Assembly (NCBI GenBank): GCA_018268315.1
Contig: JAFDWU010000001.1
Span: 349,280 to 413,279 of the forward strand
Source of the DNA: Armatimonadota bacterium
Lineage (GTDB): Bacteria > Armatimonadota > Fimbriimonadia > Fimbriimonadales > Fimbriimonadaceae
DNA length: 64,000 nt
Reading direction: 5' to 3'
Positions 50,425-59,873 of the stretch are shown here, piece after piece. The translations under genes and the position numbers were made by a program. Positions within the stretch are counted from its first letter, which is position 1; each line of letters starts with the position of its first letter. The notes beneath the pieces were generated by a model. That model ran no database searches and was not told where the DNA came from. It saw only the letters and a list, made by a program, of their open reading frames with translations.

Positions 50425-51311
50425 AGCTGCCAAGAATTGGCAAACCCAAGAGTCCCAACTTCGGAATCAGCAGCCACTACTACCTAAGTGTTCTTAGCTC
50501 ACGGCCAACGCTACCACCCATCCTGGTGGTGATCAACCCGAAGGGCGAAGGAGGCGCGGTTCCTGGCTTCGGCGTTCCACTAGCTGGCTCTCAGGGCAAG
50601 GAAGCGCTCGCCGCCCCCATGGTCCGCGGCATCTACGGCATGGCCGCCGTTGATCGCAAAACCGTATTACGTGTGCGGGTATTCAACATGGAGGAGGCCG
50701 GCTACAACCCAGAGCCGTATCTCGCCAGCCCCCTTGGCAAGCAGGCAGGGCCTGAAATGGCCGCGCGCATGCGCGGAACCTGGATGATGCTCCAGTTCAC
50801 GTTCGAGTCGCATGATCCCGCGGTCTTCCCCGCCCTGGAATTCCTATTTCAACTCGTACGCCGCGTTGGTGAGCTCACCGAAGGCGTCATCGCCGACCCC
50901 ATCAGCCAGCGATACTTGCTTCCCGATCAGATCGCCAGGCCAGGCATACCCATCAACGCGAACGATCTTGTGCAGATTCATTGGCGCTCAAGGCCGGATG
51001 GCATTCACTGCTATACGCTGGGGCTAACGAAACTTGCACTGCCCGAATTCGAAATCGTCGGGATCGACCCCGGTGATGAGCCTGTCGCGGCCGAGTTCTT
51101 GATGGCGCTCGTTCAGGAAACGCTATTAGGCCAGCAATTTTTCCCGGGCGATCAGGTAGGCGCCACCGGGTATACCTTTGAGATTCAACCGGGCGGACTT
51201 GATCGCGGCTTGTGGGAAGGCATACCCGTCCTGGAATTACTCTCGCCGACACAATTTCGAACCTCAGAAGCCTTGCATCGCTGGAAAGAAGAGACAGAAG
51301 CCCTCTCTTGA
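50421..51311 (+). CDS. Hypothetical protein of the HTTM operon
   Basis: A 296-aa soluble protein. The middle MRGTWMMLQFTFESHDP and FLFQLVRRVGELTEGVIADP recalls DUF4261-type domains, which often serve as uncharacterised bacterial suppressor-of-fused-like or toxin-immunity relatives, but I am unsure. It overlaps the HTTM gene by four bases, so it is the third gene of that operon. Confidence 0.55.
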   Translation: MKLPRIGKPKSPNFGISSHYYLSVLSSRPTLPPILVVINPKGEGGAVPGFGVPLAGSQGKEALAAPMVRGIYGMAAVDRKTVLRVRVFNMEEAGYNPEPYLASPLGKQAGPEMAARMRGTWMMLQFTFESHDPAVFPALEFLFQLVRRVGELTEGVIADPISQRYLLPDQIARPGIPINANDLVQIHWRSRPDGIHCYTLGLTKLALPEFEIVGIDPGDEPVAAEFLMALVQETLLGQQFFPGDQVGATGYTFEIQPGGLDRGLWEGIPVLELLSPTQFRTSEALHRWKEETEALS

Positions 51312-51357
51312 GAACGTTTGGCTCGTAGGAATGGTTTAGAAAAGATAACTCGACGCA

Positions 51358-53259
51358 ATGGACAGCAACTTCAAATTCCTCGCCCAAGTCACGAACCCGC
51401 TCGATCTTCACAAGTTCAGCGATAAGGAACTGCACGAAGTTGCCCGCGAAGTGCGCGAGGCGATCCTCAAGTACGTCAGCCAAACCGGTGGCCATTTCAG
51501 CAGCAACTTGGGCACAGTTGAACTTACGGTCGCGCTTTACGCCGCTTACTCGATTCCCCCTGATAAGGTTGTATGGGACACCGGCCACCAGGCCTACCCC
51601 CACAAGATGCTGACCGGCCGCCTTGACCGCTTTCCCACCCTTCGCAAGCACAAGGGCCTCAGCGGTTTCCTCAAGCGCGATGAGAGCGAATTTGATGTCT
51701 TTGGCGCGGGCCATGCGGGCACCGCAATCTCCGCCGCGCTAGGCTTTGCTGCCGCCCGCGACCAGCTCGGCACGAAGGAGAAGATCGTCGCCATCACCGG
51801 TGACGCCGCTATCTGCTCCGGGATGTCCTGGGAGGCGCTGAACCACGCCGGAGACCTTGGCACTGACCTGACCGTCGTGCTGAACGACAACCGCATGTCA
51901 ATCGCCCCGAACGTCGGCGCGATGAAGAACTACCTTGCCCGCCTTCGCTCCCGCCCATCCCTGCAGCACCTGGCGCAGAGCGCCAAGCACGCGGTTGAGA
52001 AGTTGCCTGATCCGGTTACGCGCGTAGCGGCGGGTATCCGTCACGGAATTACCCACTACCTCGCCCCCGAAGAAACGGGAACCATCTTCGAGGAAATGGG
52101 CCTCGAATACATCGGCCCGGTGGATGGCCACGATCTTGACGTCCTGCTCGACGTCTTCCGCAACGTGCGCGAGCTTTCTGGCCCCGTGTTCGTTCACGCC
52201 CTCACGGTTAAAGGCAAGGGTTACGATGCGAGTGAGGAAGACAGCCGCAAGTGGCACGGCGTCGCCCCGTTTGATCTTGAAGCAGCCGAGCTGACGAAGA
52301 GCCCTGGCGCGATCACCTACACCCAAGCGTTTGGCAACGCCGCCGAGGAGTGCGCCGCCGCCGATGATAAAGTCGTGGCGATCACCGCCGCAATGCCGGA
52401 CGGAACCGGTCTCAACGGCTTCGCCAAGAAATTCCCGGATCGCTATTACGATGTGGGCATCGCTGAGCAGCACGCCGTCACCTTCGCCGCCGGCCTTGCC
52501 GCCGGGGGCATCAAGCCCTTCTGTGCCATCTACTCCACGTTCCTACAGCGCGGCTTCGACCAGGTGCTGCACGACGTTTGCATCCAGAACCTGCCGGTGA
52601 GGTTCTTTATGGACCGCGCAGGGCTCGTTGGCGACGATGGCCCAACCCATCACGGCGCGTTCGACATCAGCTTCCTCTCATTCATCCCGAACATGGTGCT
52701 CATCGCTCCGCGCGATACCACCGAGCTGGCCGAGATGACCCGCTTCATGAAGGATTACGACGCGCATCCGATTGCCATGCGCTATCCGCGCGGCACTGGC
52801 GACGACCGCCTCCCCGAATCTCGCAGCGCCATACAATTTCCGCGCGCTGAAATCCTGAGGGAAGGAACGGATGTCCTGCTGGCCGCCGTAGGCTCGATGG
52901 TCAGCCCCGCGTTTGAGGCAGCGGCCCTACTCGAGAAGCAAGGCATTAGCGCCGCCGTGATGAACGCGCGCTTCTTGAAGCCGATAGACACCGAAACCAC
53001 CGTGAACTGGGCCAAGGCAGTGAAGCTTGTGCTTACCGTTGAAGAAAACGTCCAACGAGGCGGCTACGGCGAAGCAGTGCGCGACGCCCTAACAGAAGCC
53101 GGCGTGAAGACCCCCGTCGATATCGCCTGCATTCCGGATGCTTTCATCGAGCATGGCGCCCAACCAATCATTCGCGATCAAATCGGCTTAAGCGCAGCAA
53201 AGCTGGCTGAGCGGGTGCTCAACAAGCTTGGCAAACGCGCAGTCGTCGATCTTAACTAG
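51358..53259 (+). CDS. dxs: 1-deoxy-D-xylulose-5-phosphate synthase
   Basis: A 633-aa thiamine-diphosphate enzyme that starts the MEP isoprenoid pathway. Seen: DTGHQAYPHKMLTGR, the ThDP motif beginning GDAAICSGMSWEALNHAG and ending NDNRMSIAPNVG, and the pyrimidine-domain DVGIAEQHAVTFAAGLA and DRAGLVGDDGPTHHG. Length is normal. It ends exactly where the convergent cyclophilin gene ends. Confidence 0.96.
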   Translation: MDSNFKFLAQVTNPLDLHKFSDKELHEVAREVREAILKYVSQTGGHFSSNLGTVELTVALYAAYSIPPDKVVWDTGHQAYPHKMLTGRLDRFPTLRKHKGLSGFLKRDESEFDVFGAGHAGTAISAALGFAAARDQLGTKEKIVAITGDAAICSGMSWEALNHAGDLGTDLTVVLNDNRMSIAPNVGAMKNYLARLRSRPSLQHLAQSAKHAVEKLPDPVTRVAAGIRHGITHYLAPEETGTIFEEMGLEYIGPVDGHDLDVLLDVFRNVRELSGPVFVHALTVKGKGYDASEEDSRKWHGVAPFDLEAAELTKSPGAITYTQAFGNAAEECAAADDKVVAITAAMPDGTGLNGFAKKFPDRYYDVGIAEQHAVTFAAGLAAGGIKPFCAIYSTFLQRGFDQVLHDVCIQNLPVRFFMDRAGLVGDDGPTHHGAFDISFLSFIPNMVLIAPRDTTELAEMTRFMKDYDAHPIAMRYPRGTGDDRLPESRSAIQFPRAEILREGTDVLLAAVGSMVSPAFEAAALLEKQGISAAVMNARFLKPIDTETTVNWAKAVKLVLTVEENVQRGGYGEAVRDALTEAGVKTPVDIACIPDAFIEHGAQPIIRDQIGLSAAKLAERVLNKLGKRAVVDLN

Positions 53260-53841
53260 CTACTTCTTCTTGCCCTTAACCGCTTCGCCCTGCACCACCG
53301 CAGAAATGATTCGGTCGCCACGCCGGATGCCGCCCACCACGTCCATGCCGCTCACAACTTTGCCAAGCGCGGCATAAGAGAAGTCAAGCCGACGAGCATC
53401 TTGGCGCAAGATGAATATTTGCGAGTCGCCGCCTTTCTGCAAGCCCTCAGAGGCAATACCGACTACGCCGCGCACAAACTCGACTTCGCTTCGCTCAAAC
53501 GGAACTGACTTGCCGGAGCCGCCATCGCCGATCTTCTCGTTCAGCATCATCTTGCCGTCCGGACCCTTCACGTCAAGGTCTTCGTACTTGCTTGCCGGCG
53601 CGCCGAACTGGGTGACCCACCACTCAACTCGGTGGACTCGCTGGCCGTTATAGAACCCGCGGCGAACCAGATCAAGGATATGCGCGGTGGTCAACGGGGA
53701 ATTCACGGGGTCGGTTGCGATAACAAACTGGCTTCCGCCCTTCATCGTGAAAACGATCTTCGGGCCGGACGGATTGTATTCACCCACCATCTGATGAGCG
53801 GGGTCTGCGAGAGTCATCATAGCGAGGATTGTTGCGATCAT
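53260..53841 (-). CDS. Cyclophilin-type peptidyl-prolyl isomerase
   Basis: A 193-aa exported protein with a short signal segment (MIATILAMMTLADP). GSQFVIATDPVNSPLTTAHI, LVRRGFYNGQRVHRV (with the catalytic Arg) and DSQIFILRQDARRLDFSYAALGKV are cyclophilin motifs, somewhat diverged from GSQFFI. It should speed proline isomerisation in the periplasm. It diverges from the M50 protease gene. Confidence 0.87.
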   Translation of the reverse strand: MIATILAMMTLADPAHQMVGEYNPSGPKIVFTMKGGSQFVIATDPVNSPLTTAHILDLVRRGFYNGQRVHRVEWWVTQFGAPASKYEDLDVKGPDGKMMLNEKIGDGGSGKSVPFERSEVEFVRGVVGIASEGLQKGGDSQIFILRQDARRLDFSYAALGKVVSGMDVVGGIRRGDRIISAVVQGEAVKGKKK

Positions 53842-53902
53842 ATTGCTATGACGGGTTTCGCCGACGGCTTAGATCATTGTCTGCGAGTAAAGTAGTGATG
53901 AG

Positions 53903-55012
53903 ATGGGCAGACCAGGCAACGAGCGGCAAACTGTAAACCTGCTTTCGTTTCAAATTGCCAGCGTCGACGGCATCCCGATCCGAATTCATTTCACGCTCTG
54001 GCTTCTACTCATTTGGCTTGGCGCAGCCTCCCATAGTTCGGGCCTCACCATTGTCCTTCTTGCCGTCTCCATCCTTGCCTGCATCGTGTTGCATGAGCTT
54101 GGCCACGCCTTGGTTGCCCGACACTTCGGCATCATTACGCGAGACATCACGGTTTATCCCATCGGAGGTGTTGCCAGCCTCAGCGGGCGGCGTCCTAAGC
54201 CTCACGAAGAGTTTTGGATTGCGCTTGCTGGCCCAGCAGTGAATTTTCTCATCGCTGGGCTCCTCGCGCCAATCGTCCTGGCATCCTCCCATAAGTTTCC
54301 TTTCCTCAACGCCCCTCTGGGTTCACTCAGCTTCATCGACGCCGTCTTTGTCGCGAACCTGTGGCTACCCATCTTCAACCTGATTCCGGCATTTCCGATG
54401 GATGGTGGTCGAATTCTGCGCAGCGTTCTCGCCATGCGGATGCCGGTTCCGAAGGCAACCCGAATTGCCGCCGGTGTGGGACAGCTTTTCGCCATCCTGA
54501 TGGCGATCTTTGGGATGCTTAGTGGCAACGGCTTCCTCATTCTCATCGCCTTCCTCGTCTTCATTGGCGCGAGCCAAGAAATCACTACCGCCGAAGGGTT
54601 TAGCCTGGTTGAGAACCATACCGCCGGGGAGGCGATGCTGCGCGAACTCAAAACAGTCGAAAGTGGAGCGTCCCTTGGCGAGGTCGCCAAAATACTCCTC
54701 GAAGGCAGTCAGCAGGATTTCCCGGTCGTCGTTGGTACCCACACGGTGGGAATCCTAACTCGCAGCGACATCATCACCGGGATCGCGACGGAAGGCGAAA
54801 GCGCCTGGGTTTCTTCCTACATGCGCCGGAACTTCAACCAGATAGAGCCAAACGCGCCACTTGCGCGGGCGCTAGAAGCCTTGTCTTCGGGTGACCGCTC
54901 CCCCATTCTCGTAATTGAGAACGAAGAGCTGGTGGGGATGCTCACGTCAGAGAACATTGTTGAGTTCATGAGCCTGGAGCACGCCAGAAGGCACTCCAAA
55001 GCCCGAACCTAA
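53903..55012 (+). CDS. Site-2-type membrane protease with CBS domains
   Basis: A 369-aa M50 metalloprotease: HELGHALVARHFGI in a membrane helix holds the zinc histidines, and NLIPAFPMDGGRILRS gives the third ligand Asp. Six hydrophobic segments are followed by two CBS domains (about 235-365), as in the SpoIVFB/Rv2625c-like group. It cuts membrane-bound regulators; CBS domains may sense nucleotides. It overlaps the convergent proteasome gene by four bases. Confidence 0.9.
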   Translation: MGRPGNERQTVNLLSFQIASVDGIPIRIHFTLWLLLIWLGAASHSSGLTIVLLAVSILACIVLHELGHALVARHFGIITRDITVYPIGGVASLSGRRPKPHEEFWIALAGPAVNFLIAGLLAPIVLASSHKFPFLNAPLGSLSFIDAVFVANLWLPIFNLIPAFPMDGGRILRSVLAMRMPVPKATRIAAGVGQLFAILMAIFGMLSGNGFLILIAFLVFIGASQEITTAEGFSLVENHTAGEAMLRELKTVESGASLGEVAKILLEGSQQDFPVVVGTHTVGILTRSDIITGIATEGESAWVSSYMRRNFNQIEPNAPLARALEALSSGDRSPILVIENEELVGMLTSENIVEFMSLEHARRHSKART

Positions 55013-55683
55013 ACCGTAGACCGCTCGATCGTGATAAACCGGTTCTCACGCGCGCCAGAGCGGCTTAATAGCACTGCCTCAACTGCGGGCTTCTCAACCA
55101 CTTCGTCTTGATCGTCAAACGCGGCGTCCCACGCCTGGCTTAACACTGGCAGTGCCGTCTTGACCGTCGCTTTCGGCTTTAAGGTCTTCAGTGCGTTGAG
55201 TGTCTGGTCGACCGCCTGCTCGCTGCCTGCAATCACCGCCTTGTCGCGACGCACCCGAAAGTCGCCATCGAAGTCCAGCACGTAAAAGCCGTCATCTTCC
55301 TGCTTCTCATTCACTTCCGCAAAGAGAGTTCGGGCTACAAACGGCACCATTGCAAAATCGGCAAATGCCCGCTTGATCGGATCGCTCAGGCCGCTGACAA
55401 TCCGCTGGATCGACACGTCTTCCTCGCTCCGCGAATAGCCTTCCCGATGGGCAAACTCGACCGCCGAAGTGCGGAGTGCATCCACATCGGACTGCTGGCC
55501 GATTGCGCCCATGATGAGCCGGTCATAAACTTCGAAGATCTTGCGAGCGCCACGGCTTCGCGTGTAAACCAAAATGCCTTCCTCAAGCGAAACGGCGATT
55601 ACGGGAGAGCCCTGGGCAAGCCGCGCTTCGATATATTGCGCACGGTTCCCAATCCCCTCCTGCCAATCATAGGGAGTGATCAT
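55009..55683 (-). CDS. prcA: Proteasome alpha-type subunit
   Basis: A 224-aa protein with the proteasome alpha fold signature: N-terminal helix YDWQEGIGNRAQYIEARLAQ, then the core strand GSPVIAVSLEEGILVYT, KIFEVYDRLIMGAIGQQSD and AVEFAHREGYSRSEEDVS. It resembles actinobacterial PrcA and lacks the catalytic N-terminal Thr of beta subunits. The C-terminus is longer and acidic. No prcB, mpa, pup or dop gene is adjacent. It is third in an operon after the M28 peptidase gene (3-base gap). Confidence 0.78.
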   Translation of the reverse strand: MITPYDWQEGIGNRAQYIEARLAQGSPVIAVSLEEGILVYTRSRGARKIFEVYDRLIMGAIGQQSDVDALRTSAVEFAHREGYSRSEEDVSIQRIVSGLSDPIKRAFADFAMVPFVARTLFAEVNEKQEDDGFYVLDFDGDFRVRRDKAVIAGSEQAVDQTLNALKTLKPKATVKTALPVLSQAWDAAFDDQDEVVEKPAVEAVLLSRSGARENRFITIERSTV

Positions 55684-55686
55684 TGT

Positions 55687-56712
55687 TCAATTCCTACGCG
55701 CCAATTGGGTCAGCGGATTCGGCTTTGTGTACTTGCCGAACCGAAGCCAATTCTCCATCGCATGACCGATGATCTTCAGCGATGCCTCGCTGCAGTTCTC
55801 AGGCGTGTCCTTTGTGGTGTGCCAAGGCTTGTAATCGAAGCTGATTAAATCAATGCAGGGCACCCCTGCCTCGTTGATCTTAATGTGATCGTCGATGATG
55901 CGATAGCCCACCTTCTGGGGGAAGTAAAGCCCGAGTCCCGCCGAAGCCATTTGGTCGTAAAACGCCTTTGTTAACTCTGGGCAGAACACGTTGCTGTTGT
56001 CTTCGATTGGGAAGCTGACCGGATTCCCGCCCACCATGTCCAGCAGGATTCCGTAATCGGGCTTCGGACCGCCCGCAAAGTCTTTCGCGTAGGCGACGGC
56101 GCCCAAATACATCTCGTCATCGTCCGGCCCGAGGTCTTCGCCATCCACAAACAGATAGAGCACGCCGACATCCTTCGGCAAATGATCTTTCATGATACGC
56201 ATTAGCTCAAGCTGAACTGCAACACCGCTCGCGCCATCGTTCGCACCGAGAATCGGCTTGTTCCTAAGGGTCGGCTCTTCCTCTTGGTCGGCAAACGGCC
56301 GGCTGTCGTAGTGGGTGAGGATCAAGATTCGATGGGCTGCGGTGCGATAATTCTGCTCCGCGATCACATTCCACATCTTCAAATTGCTTCGGGTGACGGT
56401 CCAGTTATGCTCGAACGGCTGCAATCGCACATTCTCGCCCCACTGTTGGGCTTGCTGAAGAATGTAGTCGCGGCACTGAACCTGGGCGTCGGTACCCGGA
56501 ACGCGAGGGCCAAACGAGCACTGCTTCAAAAGGCTTGCCCAAGCAAGCGAGGAGTCGAAACGATACTCGGTGTCAGGCGGAGTTTGGGAAGCGGGAAGAC
56601 AGCCTAAAAGGACTGCAAGACCCAACGAGGCGAGGACTCGACGAAAGCCTTGCCCTTCAGGGTGTCGCCGCAGTTCTTGCTTGCCGTTCGATCGATCTTC
56701 TTTTTGTCCCAT
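55687..56712 (-). CDS. M28-family peptidase/glutaminyl cyclase-like lipoprotein
   Basis: A 341-aa lipoprotein candidate (lipobox LAVLLGC). Zinc ligands appear in ILTHYDSRPF, GANDGASGVAV, VDGEDLG, ILLDMVGG and PWHTTKDTPENCS, the layout of glutaminyl-peptide cyclotransferase-like M28 enzymes. Its start region overlaps the end of the upstream gene by 109 bases; no later start keeps the signal peptide, so the long overlap looks genuine. Activity could be aminopeptidase or cyclase. Confidence 0.87.
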   Translation of the reverse strand: MGQKEDRSNGKQELRRHPEGQGFRRVLASLGLAVLLGCLPASQTPPDTEYRFDSSLAWASLLKQCSFGPRVPGTDAQVQCRDYILQQAQQWGENVRLQPFEHNWTVTRSNLKMWNVIAEQNYRTAAHRILILTHYDSRPFADQEEEPTLRNKPILGANDGASGVAVQLELMRIMKDHLPKDVGVLYLFVDGEDLGPDDDEMYLGAVAYAKDFAGGPKPDYGILLDMVGGNPVSFPIEDNSNVFCPELTKAFYDQMASAGLGLYFPQKVGYRIIDDHIKINEAGVPCIDLISFDYKPWHTTKDTPENCSEASLKIIGHAMENWLRFGKYTKPNPLTQLARRN

Positions 56713-57179
56713 AGCCTAAAATATCCAAGTCCTCCGCGAGCGAGCGATGATGGCATTGCCACCTCGTAAACCCGGTCGTTCTGCAGTCCGGCGCCGCTCA
56801 CCAAAATCGAGCTAATCTTCGCGCCGCCAATCGGTGCAGAGAACGTTACCTCCATTCCCGACAATTGCAAGAAGCTTGGGTTTGGCTGGGGATATAGAGA
56901 TAGCGAGCGCTCGATGGCTTGGCGAACAACCAAGCCCGTAATCTTCAGAACGACTAAGTCGTCCGTTGGATACTGCAGCATCGAAGAAAGATCGTTCTTC
57001 TGATAAACGTCGCGAATTAGGCCCGCGGGCAGGAAAGCGATCTCCGCGCCTGCCGCTGAGCGAAGCTGATCCGCCGCTGCTTGCGCAGGAATGCTGGCCC
57101 CGGTTTCCGCCTGCTGCATGTCGGCGGCCACCGCTAGAAGCGGCGTCAGCACGAGTATCAAAGCCAGGCGAGGCAACAT
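56604..57179 (-). CDS. Exported stand-alone 5'-nucleotidase C-terminal domain
   Basis: A 191-aa exported protein (signal MLPRLALILVLTPLLAVAAD). The rest, including ADQLRSAAGAEIAFLPAGLI, YPTDDLVVLKITGLVVRQAI and the C-terminal strand series, matches the substrate-binding C-domain of UshA-type 5'-nucleotidases (5_nucleotid_C), without the metallophosphatase N-domain. Catalysis alone is therefore unlikely. It overlaps the M28 gene by 109 bases. Confidence 0.8.
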   Translation of the reverse strand: MLPRLALILVLTPLLAVAADMQQAETGASIPAQAAADQLRSAAGAEIAFLPAGLIRDVYQKNDLSSMLQYPTDDLVVLKITGLVVRQAIERSLSLYPQPNPSFLQLSGMEVTFSAPIGGAKISSILVSGAGLQNDRVYEVAMPSSLARGGLGYFRLWDKKKIDRTASKNCGDTLKGKAFVESSPRWVLQSF

Positions 57180-57270
57180 GTTCTATCTCTTAGGCGAGAA
57201 TTGTATCAGAGGAGGTTCGGCCAATAAGACGAATTCCCCACTGCACAGTTACGTACAATTATCGGCAGGG

Positions 57271-57696
57271 ATGACCAAACTAGAAGAGTTGATTTGCGAT
57301 ATTGAGGCAATTGCTGATCGGCGTGAGAGAATTGAAGCCCTAATATCCATCGGCGATCAGTTTGTAAACGAGCCGTCAGCCATCGTTCCACGCACGGAAG
57401 AGAACCGGGTGAAGGGGTGCGAATCCGAAGTCTTTATCACCGCCGAGCCTGGACCTACCCTTAATTTGCACTTTGCGGTGGACAACCCGCAGGGCATCTC
57501 CGCGATGGCGTTCGCGCAGATCCTCAAAGAATGTCTGAACGGACAGCCGACGTCCGAAGCTGAATTCCTGAATGAAGAAATGGTATATCGAGTGTTCGGC
57601 ACTGAGCTTTCCATGGGCAAAACCGCCGGGCTCACCGGCATGATTCAACGCGTGAAATCGCTTGCCCAGCTAAACTCACAGGGTCGCCCGACGTAA
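57271..57696 (+). CDS. sufE: Cysteine desulfurase sulfur acceptor SufE
   Basis: A 141-aa SufE: catalytic Cys50 in RVKGCESEVF, preceded by the LEELICDIEAIADRRERIE helices. It takes sulfur from SufS for Fe-S cluster assembly. ATG 57271 follows GGCAGGG; the longer upstream frame is not needed for the family length. sodA follows 37 bases later. Confidence 0.93.
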   Translation: MTKLEELICDIEAIADRRERIEALISIGDQFVNEPSAIVPRTEENRVKGCESEVFITAEPGPTLNLHFAVDNPQGISAMAFAQILKECLNGQPTSEAEFLNEEMVYRVFGTELSMGKTAGLTGMIQRVKSLAQLNSQGRPT

Positions 57697-57733
57697 GAAT
57701 GGGTAGGCTTATTTGCCTCGAGGAGATCAATAA

Positions 57734-58345
57734 ATGAAGCTTGTACATGTTCCAGAAGAGATTCCCGCTAAGGTTTTCACCACCGAGAAGCACGGCATTT
57801 CGAAAGCGACGCACACCAACCACCTGACCCTTTGGCAGGGCTATGCCAAGAAGACCAACGAGATTCGCCAGGCGCTTGCTGAAATCGATCTTGATCCGGC
57901 GAAGGCAAACCAGATTTACAGCCAGATGCGCGCATTGAAGGCCAACTACGCCTTCGCTTATGGCGGCTACATCAACCACAACGTTTACTTCGAGACTATG
58001 GGCGGCGATGGCGGCCCTGCCACCGGCGATGTGGCCACTCTTATCAACGAATCCTACGGTTCTTTCGAGCACTGGGCAGCCGACTGGAAGGCAACCGGTA
58101 TCGCGGGCCGCGGATGGGCTTACCTGGGCTATGACCACGAAGAGCAGCGAGTACACACCTATTTGGGCGATGCGCAGGACACGTTCCCCGCTTGGAACAA
58201 CACGCTCTTACTCGCGATGGACGTATACGAGCACGCCTATTTCCTGGACTTCCAAACCGCCAGGGCAAAGTACATCGATGCCTACATGCAGTGCATCGAC
58301 TGGAACTCCGTAAACGCTCGCCTGAAGCGAGCCCTCGGCAAGTAG
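57734..58345 (+). CDS. Iron/manganese superoxide dismutase
   Basis: A 203-aa SOD. Metal ligand candidates: His27 in KATHTNHLTLW, His82 in GGYINHNVYF, and the DVYEHAYFLDF motif (Asp and His). It removes superoxide in the cytoplasm. GAGGAGAT precedes the ATG. Metal type cannot be settled by eye. A perfect 9-bp hairpin follows. Confidence 0.93.
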   Translation: MKLVHVPEEIPAKVFTTEKHGISKATHTNHLTLWQGYAKKTNEIRQALAEIDLDPAKANQIYSQMRALKANYAFAYGGYINHNVYFETMGGDGGPATGDVATLINESYGSFEHWAADWKATGIAGRGWAYLGYDHEEQRVHTYLGDAQDTFPAWNNTLLLAMDVYEHAYFLDFQTARAKYIDAYMQCIDWNSVNARLKRALGK

Positions 58346-58354
58346 ATTGTTTCT

Positions 58355-58386
58355 GAACGGGTTGAGGCGCTTGCCTTAACCCGTTC
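58355..58386 (+). terminator. Terminator-like hairpin after the superoxide dismutase gene
   Basis: GAACGGGTT (58355-58363) pairs perfectly with AACCCGTTC (58378-58386), loop 14 bases, followed by the weak tract TTCACCC. Probably a modest terminator. Confidence 0.5.
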
Positions 58387-58418
58387 TTCACCCGCCTCTG
58401 TTACAATAACAATTCAAG

Positions 58419-59873
58419 ATGGTAGGCACACGCGAACACGCGGGTCTGAATTTATTACGTCAGGTCAGTGCCTTGACTAAGGACGAAGCTGCCAAGCGCC
58501 GCTGGTGGTTTATTCTCGTAGCCCTTCTCTTTGCCCTGAACATCGCTCTCGGACAGAAATATATTTGGGCTCACGAAGAAATGTGGAGCGGTATGCAGAA
58601 TGGAGACACGCGCTCCATCATTGCAAAATTCACTCGCGATCACAACTATTTGCAGTACCTGACCAGCGATTGGGCGTTAATGAACAACTTCTACCGCCCG
58701 CTTCCCACTTACGCATTTCTTCTTGACTATTACCTGTACCGTGGGGACATCCACATGTACAAGTGGTTCGATGTCGTTAATTGCTCTCTCGTAGCCGTGG
58801 TAGTTGCCTTTCTTCTGAGGGCGCTCACCGAGTCCCGACGATTAGCGATATCGTGCGCCTTGCTTTTTACGGCGTGGCAAACGGATATCTTGCTTAATGT
58901 GCCACTCGTCGGCATCTTTCACTCCCTGTCGGCAGCCTTCTTCGTATCAGTGCTAATCCTAAGCCCCAAGCATTGGAAGATCGCATTACTCGCCGGACTT
59001 GCTATCTGGTATCTCGGCGACGAACTAATATTCGATGCTGCGCGTTATGACCGAGAGTCGCAAACTTTTGGGTATCGCACGATGGGTTGGCCGCCAGGGC
59101 GAACCGCCACAATCTTTACTCTCTTTGGGCTCTCTTCGCTGCTCTGCTATATCCGCTACATCAAAACGGGCGCGTTCAAGTTTGAGATAGGAGTCTTGAT
59201 ATTCCTTGTCTTATCCTTAATGTCTTATGAGCAAGCGGTAACCCTGCCAGCCGCACTGATCATCACTGCCTTCTACCTTCGCGCACAGAAATATAAAGTG
59301 TCTTTCGCATGGCTCGGATTCCCAATCGCCCTCGTGGCCGCGTATTGGTATTGGCACACTAAGGAGTTCCCCATAGGCAACTCGGTCTATCAGCAACAGC
59401 GGCTTAAGAGCAAAGAATCTGGCGTCGATGAGCTCCTAGGTTTCATATTTCCTGCCTCGCGATTTAACAGACCGCTTAAAGATATGTTTAACCCCGCCAT
59501 GATTCCATGGTTTGTGTTTAACCAATCCTACTGGGACGCCTTGATGGACACCGTCGCGAACATCAGCATCTTCCTTATTCTAAAGCGTTACTGGAAGATT
59601 GGAGCGATGTCCTACCTAATTTGCGTTGTCGCCTACATACCGATGGCTTTCGTCAGCCCGCTTGTGCACTATATGTATTTTTCTGCCCCATTCCGGGCCA
59701 TATTTGTTGCCGCACTTGTCTTCGCGATTCGCGATTACGCCGCGCCCGCGTACGATGCTATTCAAGCCAAGCTACGGGCAAAAGTGAAGTTTCTTCAGCC
59801 CCTTCCGAAACCCATTCAGCCTGCGTACGCAGGCGATTCGGATGCATCGAGCCGTGATATGAGCAACTTGTGA
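58419..59873 (+). CDS. Polytopic membrane protein, possibly GT-C glycosyltransferase-like
   Basis: A 484-aa protein with about ten membrane segments, a large first extracytoplasmic loop after helix 1 (KYIWAHEEMWSGMQNGDTRS) and a charged tail. The layout resembles GT-C-type mannosyl/glucosyl transferases but the catalytic acidic pair is not clear. Its 3' end overlaps the convergent corC gene by 58 bases. Function uncertain. Confidence 0.6.
   Translation: MVGTREHAGLNLLRQVSALTKDEAAKRRWWFILVALLFALNIALGQKYIWAHEEMWSGMQNGDTRSIIAKFTRDHNYLQYLTSDWALMNNFYRPLPTYAFLLDYYLYRGDIHMYKWFDVVNCSLVAVVVAFLLRALTESRRLAISCALLFTAWQTDILLNVPLVGIFHSLSAAFFVSVLILSPKHWKIALLAGLAIWYLGDELIFDAARYDRESQTFGYRTMGWPPGRTATIFTLFGLSSLLCYIRYIKTGAFKFEIGVLIFLVLSLMSYEQAVTLPAALIITAFYLRAQKYKVSFAWLGFPIALVAAYWYWHTKEFPIGNSVYQQQRLKSKESGVDELLGFIFPASRFNRPLKDMFNPAMIPWFVFNQSYWDALMDTVANISIFLILKRYWKIGAMSYLICVVAYIPMAFVSPLVHYMYFSAPFRAIFVAALVFAIRDYAAPAYDAIQAKLRAKVKFLQPLPKPIQPAYAGDSDASSRDMSNL

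Noticed and set aside
51358-53259. Damaged thiamine-binding motif in Dxs (GDAAI instead of GDGAL)
   Set aside because: The Asp and the later NDN are kept, and the variation is tolerated in the family.
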